Below, one piece after another: positions 8,385 to 16,551 of a DNA stretch of 45,540 nt. The stretch comes from Acidobacteriota bacterium. Its GTDB lineage: Bacteria; Actinomycetota; Acidimicrobiia; Acidimicrobiales; Palsa-688. The stretch lies in assembly GCA_028876385.1 (NCBI GenBank), contig JAGWSF010000006.1, forward strand, positions 1-45,540. The letters run 5' to 3'. How positions within the stretch are numbered: the first letter of the stretch is position 1; every line of letters starts with the position of its first letter. The translations under genes and the position numbers were made by a program. The notes beneath the pieces were generated by a model that worked only from the letters and a program-made list of their open reading frames with translations, was not told the DNA's origin and did no database searches.

Positions 8385-9482
8385 GTGCCCGTCTCGCCAA
8401 CCGGGGACCCGCCCGCCGGGGAGCCGCTGCCGGCCGCCCCCACCCTTTCGGCCTTCGGGTCGGCCCCTTCCCTGGCCGGCGCCCAGGAGCTGAGCCGCCA
8501 GGCGGTCGCCGCCGGCTTCGGCGCTCTGTGGGTACCCGAGGGCTCGCAGCCGGTCTTCTCCATCTGCTCGGCGGCGGCCCTGGCGTCACCCCACCTGGGC
8601 CTCGGTACCGGGGTGGCGGTGGCCTTCGCCCGCAGCCCCATGCTCAGCGCCCAGGCGGCCTGGATGCTGGCCCAGGCGACCGGCGGGCACTTCGTGCTGG
8701 GCCTCGGCACCCAGGTCCGGGCCCACGTCGAGCGTCGCTACTCGGCCCCCTTCGCCCACCCCGGGCCCCGCATGCGCGAGTACGTGGTCAGCCTGAGAGC
8801 CATCTTCGCCGCCTTCCGCGGCGACGAGCGGCTGAGCTTCCAGGGCGACTACTACTCGTTCTCCCTACTGCCGCGGATGTGGTCCCCCGGCCCCATGGAC
8901 CTCGCCGACCCCCCGATCTACGTGGCCGGGGTGCGGCCGTGGATGTGCCGGATGATCGGCGAGGTGGCCGACGGGATGCTGGTCCACCCGCTCAGCACCG
9001 ACGCCTACCTGCGCCGGGTGGTCCTGGCCGGGGTGCGGGAGGGGGAGGCGCGTGCCGGCCGGGAGCCGGGTCGGGTGACGTTGGTGTGCCCGGTGATGAC
9101 CGCGGTCTCCGACGACGACGCCGATCGGGACCGCCAGCGGGAGCAGATCCGTGCCCGGCTGGCCTTCTACGGGTCCACGCCCGGCTACGGCGTGGTCTTC
9201 GACGCGTCGGGCTGGCCCGGCGTGGGAGAGCGGCTGACGACGTTGCAGAGGGAAGGCCGGTTGGCCGACATGGCCGCCGTCATCACCGACGAGATGGTCG
9301 ACGCGTTCGCCTTGACCTGCACCTGGGACGAGCTGCCCGGCCGACTGCTCGAACGTTTCGGTGGCCTGGCCGCGGACATCACCTGCTACTCGGTGGCCGA
9401 GCAGTGGCGCGACGACCCGGCCGCGGTGGAGCGCTGGGCCGACGTCAACCGGCGCTTCGCGGAGATCAGTCAGCGCTACTGA
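8385..9482 (+). CDS. LLM-class F420-dependent oxidoreductase
   Basis: 365 residues of the bacterial luciferase-like TIM-barrel fold. Clear features are the N-terminal strand/helix ending FGALWVPEG, the GLGTGVAVAFARSP segment, FVLGLGTQVRAHVERRY and ADPPIYVAGVRPWMCR. These match the actinobacterial subgroup of predicted F420 enzymes often called the MSMEG_2256 family. It probably transfers hydride between reduced or oxidised F420 and an unknown substrate in the cytosol; FMN use cannot be excluded. The GTG start appears leaderless. Its 3' end overlaps the convergent SDR by 17 bp. Confidence 0.87.
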   Translation: MPVSPTGDPPAGEPLPAAPTLSAFGSAPSLAGAQELSRQAVAAGFGALWVPEGSQPVFSICSAAALASPHLGLGTGVAVAFARSPMLSAQAAWMLAQATGGHFVLGLGTQVRAHVERRYSAPFAHPGPRMREYVVSLRAIFAAFRGDERLSFQGDYYSFSLLPRMWSPGPMDLADPPIYVAGVRPWMCRMIGEVADGMLVHPLSTDAYLRRVVLAGVREGEARAGREPGRVTLVCPVMTAVSDDDADRDRQREQIRARLAFYGSTPGYGVVFDASGWPGVGERLTTLQREGRLADMAAVITDEMVDAFALTCTWDELPGRLLERFGGLAADITCYSVAEQWRDDPAAVERWADVNRRFAEISQRY

Positions 9483-10332
9483 CGCGAAAGCCACCGGGGT
9501 AGGGCCGCGACCCGTCGAGGGTCATGACCGTCGCGCCGAGCTCCTCCAGCAGGTCCAGGCTGTAGTGGATTCCCCCGCTGCGCTCGGGACCGCAGTCGCA
9601 GAGCGCCAGGGTGCCCTCCACCATGGCCTCCATCGACTCGGTGCGGTCCGGTCCGAGGCTGTCGCCGATCAACGCCAGGGTGCCTTCGGTGGCCACGCCG
9701 CTGCGGGGGGCGACGGTGTTGACCCGGACACCGGTGCCGGCCAGGCTCTGGGCGAAGGCCACGGTGAGGCGGTTGAGCGCCGCCTTGGAGGCCCCGTACA
9801 CGCCCATGTCCGACGGTCTCGGCATGCCCTCCCGTAGCGGCTGGTCGGAGATGGCCACCCCCTCGCCGTAGCGGGCGGTGGCGCTCGACAGGTTGACGAT
9901 CCAGCCCTCGCCCCGGTCGATCATCGCCGGGACGGCGGCTTGGATCAGGTCGGCGGGGGCGTGCACGTTGACCTCGAAGGTGATCCGGCGCCGCTTGAGG
10001 GGATAGCTCATGAGGGGCTGGTAGACCGCCGCCGCGGCGTTGTTCACCAGGATGTCGAGGCGGCCGTCGAAGCGTTCGAGGGCGGCCGGCACGATCGCCG
10101 CCCGGCTCTCCTCGTCGCTCAGGTCGGCGGCCAGGGCGAACACGTCGGACCCGTAGGCGCGGCACTTCTCGACGGTCAGGTTGAGGCTCCCCTCGAGGTG
10201 GGCGTGGTGGTCCACGGTGCGGGCCACGACCGCCACCGCCGCCCCCTCGGCGGCCAGGCGCTCGGCCACGGCCGCACCGATACCCCGGCTGGCCCCGGTC
10301 ACGACGGCCGTACGTCCCTTCAAGCGCTCCAT
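9466..10332 (-). CDS. short-chain dehydrogenase/reductase (SDR)
   Basis: 288 residues from ATG 10332, chosen because GGGAGG lies 9 nt upstream; the frame is open 21 codons further but without a ribosome site. Motifs: TGASRGIG, NNAAAA, Ser in NLSSATA and YGASK. A stretch between Ser and Tyr (about 25 residues with ISDQPLREGMPRPSD) is longer than usual and may form part of the substrate pocket. The gene is codirectional with selD, 98 bp downstream of it, so it could be read through from the selenium operon. Nothing links it functionally to selenium. Substrate unknown. Confidence 0.87.
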   Translation of the reverse strand: MERLKGRTAVVTGASRGIGAAVAERLAAEGAAVAVVARTVDHHAHLEGSLNLTVEKCRAYGSDVFALAADLSDEESRAAIVPAALERFDGRLDILVNNAAAAVYQPLMSYPLKRRRITFEVNVHAPADLIQAAVPAMIDRGEGWIVNLSSATARYGEGVAISDQPLREGMPRPSDMGVYGASKAALNRLTVAFAQSLAGTGVRVNTVAPRSGVATEGTLALIGDSLGPDRTESMEAMVEGTLALCDCGPERSGGIHYSLDLLEELGATVMTLDGSRPYPGGFRVSSAD

Positions 10333-10430
10333 CGGTTGGTGCCTCCCCGCTTCCAGATCGGGTTGCATGATTCCATCTGCGGACCGGCGGCGCACGAGGA
10401 CCGTCTGTCACCCGAGGGGCGGCCGCCGAT

Positions 10431-11447
10431 CTAGGCCAGCCGCACCCGGGGCGGCCCCGCCTCCACCGATCCCACCTGCCACCAGCCGAGGTCGCGCAGG
10501 CGGGCCGCCGTGGCGCCGTCGACGGCGGCCAGGAGGCCCCCGGAGGTCTGCGGGTCGAGGGCCACCGATTCGGCCCACCCGTCGCCGTCCACGGTCAGGT
10601 GCTCCCCGAGGTAGCCACGGTTGCGGGCCTCCCCGCCGGTCTTGACCCCGGCCTCGGCCAGGGCCCGCGTCGCGGGGTAGAGGGGCAGCGACGCGGTGTC
10701 GATGACCACCTCGACGCTGGACCGCTCGGCCATCTCCCAGCTGTGGCCGGCCAGCCCGAAACCGGTGACGTCGGTTACGGCGTGCACGCCCCCGGTCTCC
10801 CAAGACCCGGCCAGGTCGGCGGCCGCCCGGCGGTTGAGGGTGCGCATGCCGGTAACGGCCGCCGCTTTGTCCTGATCGCCGCCGCCGGCGAGGACGATGC
10901 CGGTGCCGAGCGGCTTGGACAAAAGGAGTTGGTCCCCGGGTCGGCTGCCGCCCTTGCTCCACACCCGCCGGGGGTCGACGGTCCCCTGCACGGCCAGGCC
11001 GAAGATGGGCTCCGGGGAGCGGATGGTGTGACCGCCGGCCACCGAGCCGCCGGCCAGGGACACCATCTCGGCCGCCGCCTGCAGGATGGTCTCGGCCACC
11101 TCCAGCGGCAGCTCCTCCGGGAAGGCGGCGATGTTGAGGGCCAGCACCACCCGGCCGCCCATGGCGAACACGTCACTGCAGGCGTTGGCCGCGGCGATGG
11201 CCCCGAAGTCGGCGGGGTCGTCGACGAGAGGCGGGAAGAAGTCCGTGGTGGACACCAGCGCCAGATCGTCGGTCAGCTGGTAGACCGCGGCGTCGTCGAA
11301 CAGGCCGAGGCCGACCAGCAGCGAGGCGTCGGTGGTGGCCGCCAGCTCCGAGATGAGACCACGGAGCGGACCTCCCCCCCACTTGGCGGCGCAGCCACCG
11401 CAGGAGGTCCATTGGGTGAGCTTGGTCGGTGAGGGGGAGCCGGGCAT
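10431..11447 (-). CDS. selD: selenide, water dikinase (selenophosphate synthetase)
   Basis: 338 residues, usual length. SelD makes selenophosphate from selenide and ATP, the selenium donor for SelA. The N-terminal active-site loop reads LTQWTSCGGCAAKW: Cys19 fills the position that is Cys or Sec in the family, and Lys22 is the conserved lysine. Metal and ATP regions are present in GLFDDAAVY, STTDFFPP, NACSDVFAMGG and GGHTIRSPEP, and the C-terminal half has TDVTGFGLAGH. It is the Cys form, so its own synthesis does not need Sec. It follows selB by 24 nt on the same strand and is probably the third gene of a selA-selB-selD operon. Confidence 0.96.
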   Translation of the reverse strand: MPGSPSPTKLTQWTSCGGCAAKWGGGPLRGLISELAATTDASLLVGLGLFDDAAVYQLTDDLALVSTTDFFPPLVDDPADFGAIAAANACSDVFAMGGRVVLALNIAAFPEELPLEVAETILQAAAEMVSLAGGSVAGGHTIRSPEPIFGLAVQGTVDPRRVWSKGGSRPGDQLLLSKPLGTGIVLAGGGDQDKAAAVTGMRTLNRRAAADLAGSWETGGVHAVTDVTGFGLAGHSWEMAERSSVEVVIDTASLPLYPATRALAEAGVKTGGEARNRGYLGEHLTVDGDGWAESVALDPQTSGGLLAAVDGATAARLRDLGWWQVGSVEAGPPRVRLA

Positions 11448-11471
11448 CTCCCCGAGCGTACCGGCGGCCCG

Positions 11472-13208
11472 TCAGGCCGGCTTCACCAGGCGGGCCCCGG
11501 CGGTGCGCCGGTCGCCGCGGCGGCGGGTGATCCCGGCGGCGTCGAGATGGGCCAGGAGCGGGACGACGAAACGCCGGCTGCTGCCCAGCGCGTCGCGGGC
11601 GTCGGCCACCGTGAAACCCTCCGGGTGGGCCGCCAGCAAGGGTTTAAGGCGCTCCACGGCGGCGTCGATGGCGCCGGCCGCGAACCACACGTCGCCGGCC
11701 TCCACGGCCAGCGAGGCCCGCTGAAGTTCCCGCAGCGCACCCCGGTCGGACAGCGGCAGCGTCGGAGGGGACCAGCCGGCCTCTTCCAGCACGGCCAGCA
11801 CCCGAGACGCCGCTTCGCTCACCGCCGGGCCGCCGAGGCGGCGGTCCACGGCCCGGCCGTCGCGGTATCCGACGCTTTCGAGGCGGTCGAGCAGGGCCCG
11901 CCGGCGTTCGTCGAGGGTGGCCAGGTCCAGGCCGGCCACCCCGGCGTCGCGGACCCGGTCGGCCAGCTCGGCGGCGTCGGCGGCCAGCACCGCCGGGTCC
12001 ACGACCCAGCGGCCCACGGTGGCCCCGATCCGCTGCCCGGTGATGCGGGCCAGGTGGTCGGCGTCCACCCAGCCCCGCTCGGCGACGACCCGCTCGACGC
12101 GCCGGTCGGGGCGGGCCCGCTTGGCCGGCAGGACCGGTTCCACGTCGAGGATCTCGCCCCCGCCGACGGTCTCGAAGCGGCCGGCCTCACGTAGCACGTA
12201 GCGGTCACCGGGAAGCAGGGGCAGGCCGCCCGGGACCCGCAGCCAGAACCGGACGTCGGCGTCCTGGCCGGGTTCGACCGGGCCCGCCCCGAGGACCCGC
12301 ATCCGCACCGGGTACTCGCCGCTGCCGGTGTACACGGCGTAGGCGCCGCGCCGCTCGACGGGGTGGTCGAGGGAGGCCAGCACCGACAGGCGGGCGTCGA
12401 AGCAGGTCGTGGCGTGCCACTGGCCCGGCCTGACCACGGCCTGGCCGCGGCCGACCTCCTGGCGGGAGGCCCCCGTCAGGTTGACGGCCAGGCGCCGCCC
12501 CGGCTCGGCCCACTCCAGCTTGCGGTGGTGGCTCTGCAACGCCCGCACCCGCACCGGGCGGTCCCCGGGGGTCACCCACAGCTCCCGGCCCACCGCGATG
12601 GACCCGCCGCGCAGGGTTCCGGTCACCACCGTTCCCGACCCCTGCACGGCGAAGCTGCGGTCCACCCACAGGCGGGGCCGGTCGCGGTCCTCGGCCGCCG
12701 GGGTCGCCGCCACCAGCCGGTCCATGGCCGCCAGGAGGGCGTCGAGACCGACTCCGGCGGGGGTGTCGACCTCGACGATGTCGGCGTCGGCCAGAAAGCT
12801 GCCGGCCAGGTGCTCGCGTATCTCCAGGGCCATCAGCTCGGCCCAGCCCTCCTCGGTGAGGCCCACCTTGGTGAGCGCCACCAGGCCCCGGGTCAGGCCG
12901 AGCAGCTCCAGTATGCGCAGGTGCTCCTCCGACTGCTCCTTCCAGCCCTCGGTGGCGGCCACCACGAACAGGCAGGCGTCGACCGACCCGACCCCGGCCA
13001 GCATGTTGGCCACGAAGCGGGCGTGGCCGGGGACGTCCACGAAGCCGATCTCCTGGCCCGACGGCAACGCCGCCGAGGCGAACCCGAGGTCGATGGTGAG
13101 ACCCCGGGTCTTCTCCTCGGGGAGCCGGTCGGGGTCGGTCCCGGTGAGGGCGCGGACCAGGGTGGATTTGCCGTGGTCGACGTGGCCGGCCGTCGCGACG
13201 ACCCTCAT
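11472..13208 (-). CDS. selB: selenocysteine-specific elongation factor
   Basis: 578 residues. SelB carries Sec-tRNA to the ribosome at UGA codons marked by a SECIS hairpin. The GTPase domain starts at once (ATG 13208) with AGHVDHGKST (G1), the switch region TRGLTIDLGF and DVPGH (G3). The fourth motif reads T113-K-V-G116 where the family has NKxD or TKxD, so the guanine-specifying Asp is Gly. EF-Tu-like domains II and III follow (SFAVQGSGTVVTGT). The C-terminal third fits the winged-helix SECIS-binding region, ending FTVADARDALGSSRRF and RRRGDRRT. ATG overlaps the selA stop by 4 bp, so translation is coupled. Confidence 0.95.
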   Translation of the reverse strand: MRVVATAGHVDHGKSTLVRALTGTDPDRLPEEKTRGLTIDLGFASAALPSGQEIGFVDVPGHARFVANMLAGVGSVDACLFVVAATEGWKEQSEEHLRILELLGLTRGLVALTKVGLTEEGWAELMALEIREHLAGSFLADADIVEVDTPAGVGLDALLAAMDRLVAATPAAEDRDRPRLWVDRSFAVQGSGTVVTGTLRGGSIAVGRELWVTPGDRPVRVRALQSHHRKLEWAEPGRRLAVNLTGASRQEVGRGQAVVRPGQWHATTCFDARLSVLASLDHPVERRGAYAVYTGSGEYPVRMRVLGAGPVEPGQDADVRFWLRVPGGLPLLPGDRYVLREAGRFETVGGGEILDVEPVLPAKRARPDRRVERVVAERGWVDADHLARITGQRIGATVGRWVVDPAVLAADAAELADRVRDAGVAGLDLATLDERRRALLDRLESVGYRDGRAVDRRLGGPAVSEAASRVLAVLEEAGWSPPTLPLSDRGALRELQRASLAVEAGDVWFAAGAIDAAVERLKPLLAAHPEGFTVADARDALGSSRRFVVPLLAHLDAAGITRRRGDRRTAGARLVKPA

Positions 13209-14479
13209 CGCTTCAGCGCGTCGGCGAGCAGGAGGTCCTGCTCGGGCAGCACCGTGCGCAGGTCGCAGATGGTGCGGCCGTCGCGCACCGTGGCGATCAC
13301 CGGCGGCCGACCGGCCCGCAGGGCCGGACTGCGGTCCCCGTCGAGCTCCACCCCGGCCGAGGCGATGGTGACCCCGGGGAGGGCGCCGCCGCCGATCACC
13401 GACTGGCAGTCGACGACCCGCCCGGCGTCGAGGGCCCGGGCCCGGCGCCGGAGCTCCCCGACGTCGGCGGTGGCCATCCGCCACAGCGGTAGCTGCTCGC
13501 CGGCGCGCCGGTCGAGGTAGGCGAGCGCCACCTGCTGCAGAGCGTGGAGCACCAGCGAGCCCGGGCGCAGGGCCCGGGCCAGGGGGTGGCGCCGGCAGCG
13601 CTCGACCAGGTCGGCCCGTCCGGCGATGATGCCGGCCTGGGGGCCGCCGAGCAGCTTGTCACCGCTGAAGGTCACGACGGCCGCCCCCGCCTCCAGGGTC
13701 TGGCGTACGGCCGGCTCGTCGCGCAGCCACGCCGGGGGCCCACCGGCCAGCCACGGGGCGCGCCGGTCGAGCAGGCCGGAGCCCAGGTCGACCACCACGG
13801 GCGGGCCCAGCCCGACCAGCTCGGCGGGGTCGGTGTCCTCGGTGAAACCGGTGACGGTGAAGTTGGACCGGTGGACCTTCAACAAAAGGGCGGTGTGGTC
13901 GCTGATCGCGGCCCGGTAGTCGCCGGCGCGGGTCCGGTTGGTCGTGCCCACGTCGACCAGGCGGGCCCCCGACTGGGCCATCACCTCCGGTATGCGGAAG
14001 CCCCCGCCGATCTCGACGGCCTCGCCCCGGCTGACCAGCACGTCACGTCCGGCGGCCAGGGCGGCCAGGACCAGGAGCACCGCCGCCGCCCCGTTGTTGA
14101 CCACGAGGGCGGCCTCCGCGCCCGAGGCCAGAGCCAGGAGCGAAGCGGCGTGCGAGGACCGGTCCCCCCGGCGCCCGCTGGTCAGGTCCAGCTCGAGGTT
14201 GGCGTAGCCGGCGTCGAACCCCACGCCGAGGGGGGCCCGGCCCAGATTGGTGTGGAGGAGGACCCCGGTGGCGTTGATCACCGGCTGGAGCAGGGACCGG
14301 GCCAGCCGGTCGGCGGACTCGGCGGCGGAGGCTTCTACCTGGCCCGGGTCGGCGGATTCGACGGCCCGGCGGGCCACGTCCACCAAGACGGGGTGGGGCA
14401 GTCCGGTGGCGGCCATCTGGCGGGCCAGACGGTCGATGGATGGTGGCCGTTGTCGGGGCGGCGGCGCTTCTCCGGCCAT
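13205..14479 (-). CDS. selA: L-seryl-tRNA(Sec) selenium transferase
   Basis: 424 residues. SelA converts Ser-tRNA(Sec) to Sec-tRNA(Sec) with selenophosphate. It is a PLP enzyme; Lys275 in FSGDKLLGGPQAG is the Schiff-base lysine. Other conserved parts are NATGVLLHTNLGRAPL, VNNGAAAVLLVL, SRGEAVEIGGGFRIPEV, GTTNRT and KVHRSNFTVTGF. The N-terminal segment expected to bind tRNA-Sec is present. A TAGCTT -10 lies 6 nt before the ATG without a Shine-Dalgarno sequence, so the operon probably starts with a leaderless message. selC lies divergently 81 bp away. Confidence 0.96.
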   Translation of the reverse strand: MAGEAPPPRQRPPSIDRLARQMAATGLPHPVLVDVARRAVESADPGQVEASAAESADRLARSLLQPVINATGVLLHTNLGRAPLGVGFDAGYANLELDLTSGRRGDRSSHAASLLALASGAEAALVVNNGAAAVLLVLAALAAGRDVLVSRGEAVEIGGGFRIPEVMAQSGARLVDVGTTNRTRAGDYRAAISDHTALLLKVHRSNFTVTGFTEDTDPAELVGLGPPVVVDLGSGLLDRRAPWLAGGPPAWLRDEPAVRQTLEAGAAVVTFSGDKLLGGPQAGIIAGRADLVERCRRHPLARALRPGSLVLHALQQVALAYLDRRAGEQLPLWRMATADVGELRRRARALDAGRVVDCQSVIGGGALPGVTIASAGVELDGDRSPALRAGRPPVIATVRDGRTICDLRTVLPEQDLLLADALKR

Positions 14480-14485
14480 GCGGTC

Positions 14486-14491
14486 AAGCTA
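14486..14491 (-). promoter_or_regulatory. -10 element of a leaderless promoter for selA
   Basis: On the minus strand TAGCTT ends 6 nt before the selA ATG. No ribosome site is seen, so transcription probably starts at the start codon and drives selA-selB-selD. Confidence 0.45.
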
Positions 14492-14560
14492 CCGCGCCGC
14501 CCGCCATCCGCCCCGGGGTGGGGCGAGCGCCGCCGCCCGGGGCGGGCTACGCTCCGCGGC

Positions 14561-14653
14561 GGAGGTGTCCGAGTACCTGGTGGGCTCCGCCGCCTTCAAA
14601 GCGGTTGGCTGTGGCGATCCCACAGCGGCGGGTTCGATTCCCGTCCACCTCCG
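14561..14653 (+). tRNA. selC: tRNA-Sec, anticodon UCA
   Basis: 93 nt, with the features of selenocysteine tRNA. The anticodon stem is GCCGC/GCGGT with loop CTTCAAA, anticodon TCA at 14596-14598. The D stem is long (GAGT, bulged A, CC pairing with GGGCTC), the variable arm is long (CTGTGG/CCACAG with a small loop) and the T loop is TTCGATT. The discriminator is G14653 and CCA is not encoded. The acceptor pairs GGAGGTG (14561-14567) with CACCTCC (14646-14652), 7 bp; T14568 faces C14645 and cannot pair. C14645 can instead extend the T stem to 6 bp with G14627. The stacked helix is thus 13 bp but divided 7/6 rather than the bacterial 8/5. Promoter signal is weak (TACGCT at 14548-14553). Confidence 0.95.
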
Positions 14654-14655
14654 CT

Positions 14656-14688
14656 GGGCCTGTCCTCCGCCCCGGGCGGAGGAGGCCC
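14656..14688 (+). terminator. GC-rich hairpin just after selC
   Basis: Beginning 3 nt after the tRNA, GGGCCT (14656-14661) pairs with AGGCCC (14683-14688), and CCTCCGCCC (14664-14672) pairs with GGGCGGAGG (14674-14682), with a 2-nt bulge. The tip must open slightly for a real loop. There is no U tract, so it may be a U-less terminator or a 3'-processing signal. The following 100 bp up to the amidohydrolase stop hold nothing else recognised. Confidence 0.5.
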
Positions 14689-14794
14689 CACCCCTCGGCC
14701 GACGCCAGGAGCCGACCCTTCCGGTGGCGCAACACGCGCCGCGCCGGGGCTGCGGGACGCGCGACGCCGGGCTGCGGCCGGCCTTTTCGGGCCG

Positions 14795-16441
14795 TCAGGC
14801 GGGGCGGACCAGCTGGCCGTGGCGCGCCGCGGGATCGAACACGCCGTCGGTCTGGAGAGGTCGGCCGTTGACCACCACGTGGCGGATGCCGGTCGGCTGG
14901 TCGGCGGTGAGCCGTTCGGAGTCGCAGGGGAAGTCCCGCACCCGTCGGAGGGGTCCGGGGGAGACCGTCTCGGGGTCGAACACCACCACGTCGGCCCAGG
15001 CGCCGGGCTGGAGGCGGCCCCGGTCGGCCAGCCCGAAGATGTCGGCCTGCTGCGAGGTCAGCCGGCGGATCCCCTCCTCCAGGGGCAGGATGCCCCTCTC
15101 CCGTATCCAGTGGGCCAGGTAGTCGGTGGCTTGAGGGGCGTCGCAGAGCTGGCCCACATGGGCTCCGGCGTCGGAGAGGCCCAGGGTGCAGTGCTCCTGG
15201 GTGAGGATGTGGGCCACCGCGTCGGGGTCGTCGTTGGCGAGGATGCAGTCCACCCGGAGCTCCGGCTCCCGGGCGGCCAGGTCGAGCAGGGCGTCGAACG
15301 GGGTGGTGCCGTCGGCCTCGGCGATGTCGGAGAGGCGGCGGCCCACCAGTTCGGGGCGGGAGGCGCACTCGGAGAGGACGTAGGTGTCCCACCGCGGTAC
15401 CAGGGTCCTCTCGGTGGCCCACTCGGCCCGGCACCGGTCCCGGAAGGCGGCGTCGGCGTAGGCCGCCAGCCGGGTCCCGAGATCCTCCTTCATGAGGGCG
15501 GCGAAGGACGGGATGACGTTGAGGGTGAAGGGTTCCACCATGGAGATGGAGAACTTGAGCGGTCGGGGGGAGACCTGCGGCCAGACCTGCGCACCACGCG
15601 CCCAGCCGGCCGAATTGTCGGCGAGCATCTGCATGTGGCGCCCGGTCGGCGAGCTGAGCAGCGCGGCGACGGTGAAAGGCCGGCCGATGGCCGGCTGGAG
15701 GTCGTACAGCTCGCCCATCGGTATCAGGTCGCCACCGGTGAACTCGGCCACCCCCCGACCGGCGTCGCGCAGCACCTCGAGCAGGGCCACGACCTCTTCC
15801 CGGCTGGCCACCCGGCTGGGGATGGGCCGCCCATCGGCACCCCGGTGGGTGCCGGCGAAGCTGGTGGCGAAGCCGGCCGCCCCCGCGTCTAGGGCCTCGG
15901 CCACGATGCGCTTCATGGTCTGCAGCTCCTCGTCGGTCGCCGCCCGGTCCGAGGCGTCGTCCCCCATCACGTAGATGCGCAGCGCGGTGTGGCCGATGTA
16001 GGCCATGAAGTTGAGGCCCAGACCGCGCCGCTCCACCGAGTCCAGGTACTCGGGGAAGGTCTCGAAGTCCCAGGGGACACCGGCGCGCAGGGCGTCGACG
16101 TCCATGTCCTCCACCTTCTGCAGGGTCCGGGCGATCAGGTCCCGGTGCTCCGGGCGGACGGGGGCCAGGGTGAACCCGCAGTTGCCGGCCACCACCGTGG
16201 TGACCCCGTGGAAGCACGACGGGGTGAGCTGCGGGTCCCAGAAGACCTGGGCGTCGTAGTGGGTGTGGATGTCGATGAAGCCGGGGGCCACCACGTGGCC
16301 TCCGGCGTCGAGCACCGAGTCGCCGTCGAGGCGGTCCCCGATCTCGGTGATGCGCCCCCCGCTCACCGCCACGTCGGCCCGCCGGGGCGCGCCACCTGTT
16401 CCGTCGACCAGCGTCCCGCCCCTGATCACCAGCTCGTTCAT
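14795..16441 (-). CDS. N-acyl-D-amino-acid deacylase-type amidohydrolase
   Basis: 548 residues of the amidohydrolase superfamily, D-aminoacylase group. It shows the N-terminal beta-sandwich segment LVIRGGTLVDGTGG, the metal motif DIHTHYD, VVAGNCGF, GLSDAGAH with a metal-binding Asp, and the C-terminal GRLQPGAWADVVVFDPET. It probably hydrolyses an N-acyl or cyclic amide bond with bound zinc. The long insert after GNCGF is typical of this group. ATG 16441 is preceded by GGGAGG on the minus strand. It stands alone, divergent from the molybdenum hydroxylase across 110 bp. The natural substrate is not shown; many homologues are annotated as D-aminoacylase without proof. Confidence 0.88.
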   Translation of the reverse strand: MNELVIRGGTLVDGTGGAPRRADVAVSGGRITEIGDRLDGDSVLDAGGHVVAPGFIDIHTHYDAQVFWDPQLTPSCFHGVTTVVAGNCGFTLAPVRPEHRDLIARTLQKVEDMDVDALRAGVPWDFETFPEYLDSVERRGLGLNFMAYIGHTALRIYVMGDDASDRAATDEELQTMKRIVAEALDAGAAGFATSFAGTHRGADGRPIPSRVASREEVVALLEVLRDAGRGVAEFTGGDLIPMGELYDLQPAIGRPFTVAALLSSPTGRHMQMLADNSAGWARGAQVWPQVSPRPLKFSISMVEPFTLNVIPSFAALMKEDLGTRLAAYADAAFRDRCRAEWATERTLVPRWDTYVLSECASRPELVGRRLSDIAEADGTTPFDALLDLAAREPELRVDCILANDDPDAVAHILTQEHCTLGLSDAGAHVGQLCDAPQATDYLAHWIRERGILPLEEGIRRLTSQQADIFGLADRGRLQPGAWADVVVFDPETVSPGPLRRVRDFPCDSERLTADQPTGIRHVVVNGRPLQTDGVFDPAARHGQLVRPA

Positions 16442-16551
16442 GGATTCCCTCCCTCTGTCTTCGGCCAGTCTGCCCCAACGCCGGGTCGGCGGGGGCGGGG
16501 CGGCGGTCGGGAGGTATGGTCGTGTCCGGGGTGCAACCGATGGAGGTCGAC

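Noticed and set aside
10431..11447. SelD as a selenoprotein
   Set aside because: The active-site position is an ordinary Cys codon (Cys19), with no in-frame TGA.
16516..16551. ATG 16516 as start of the molybdenum hydroxylase
   Set aside because: The purine run is only 1 nt away, while GTG 16552 has GGAGG at 5 nt and matches the family start.
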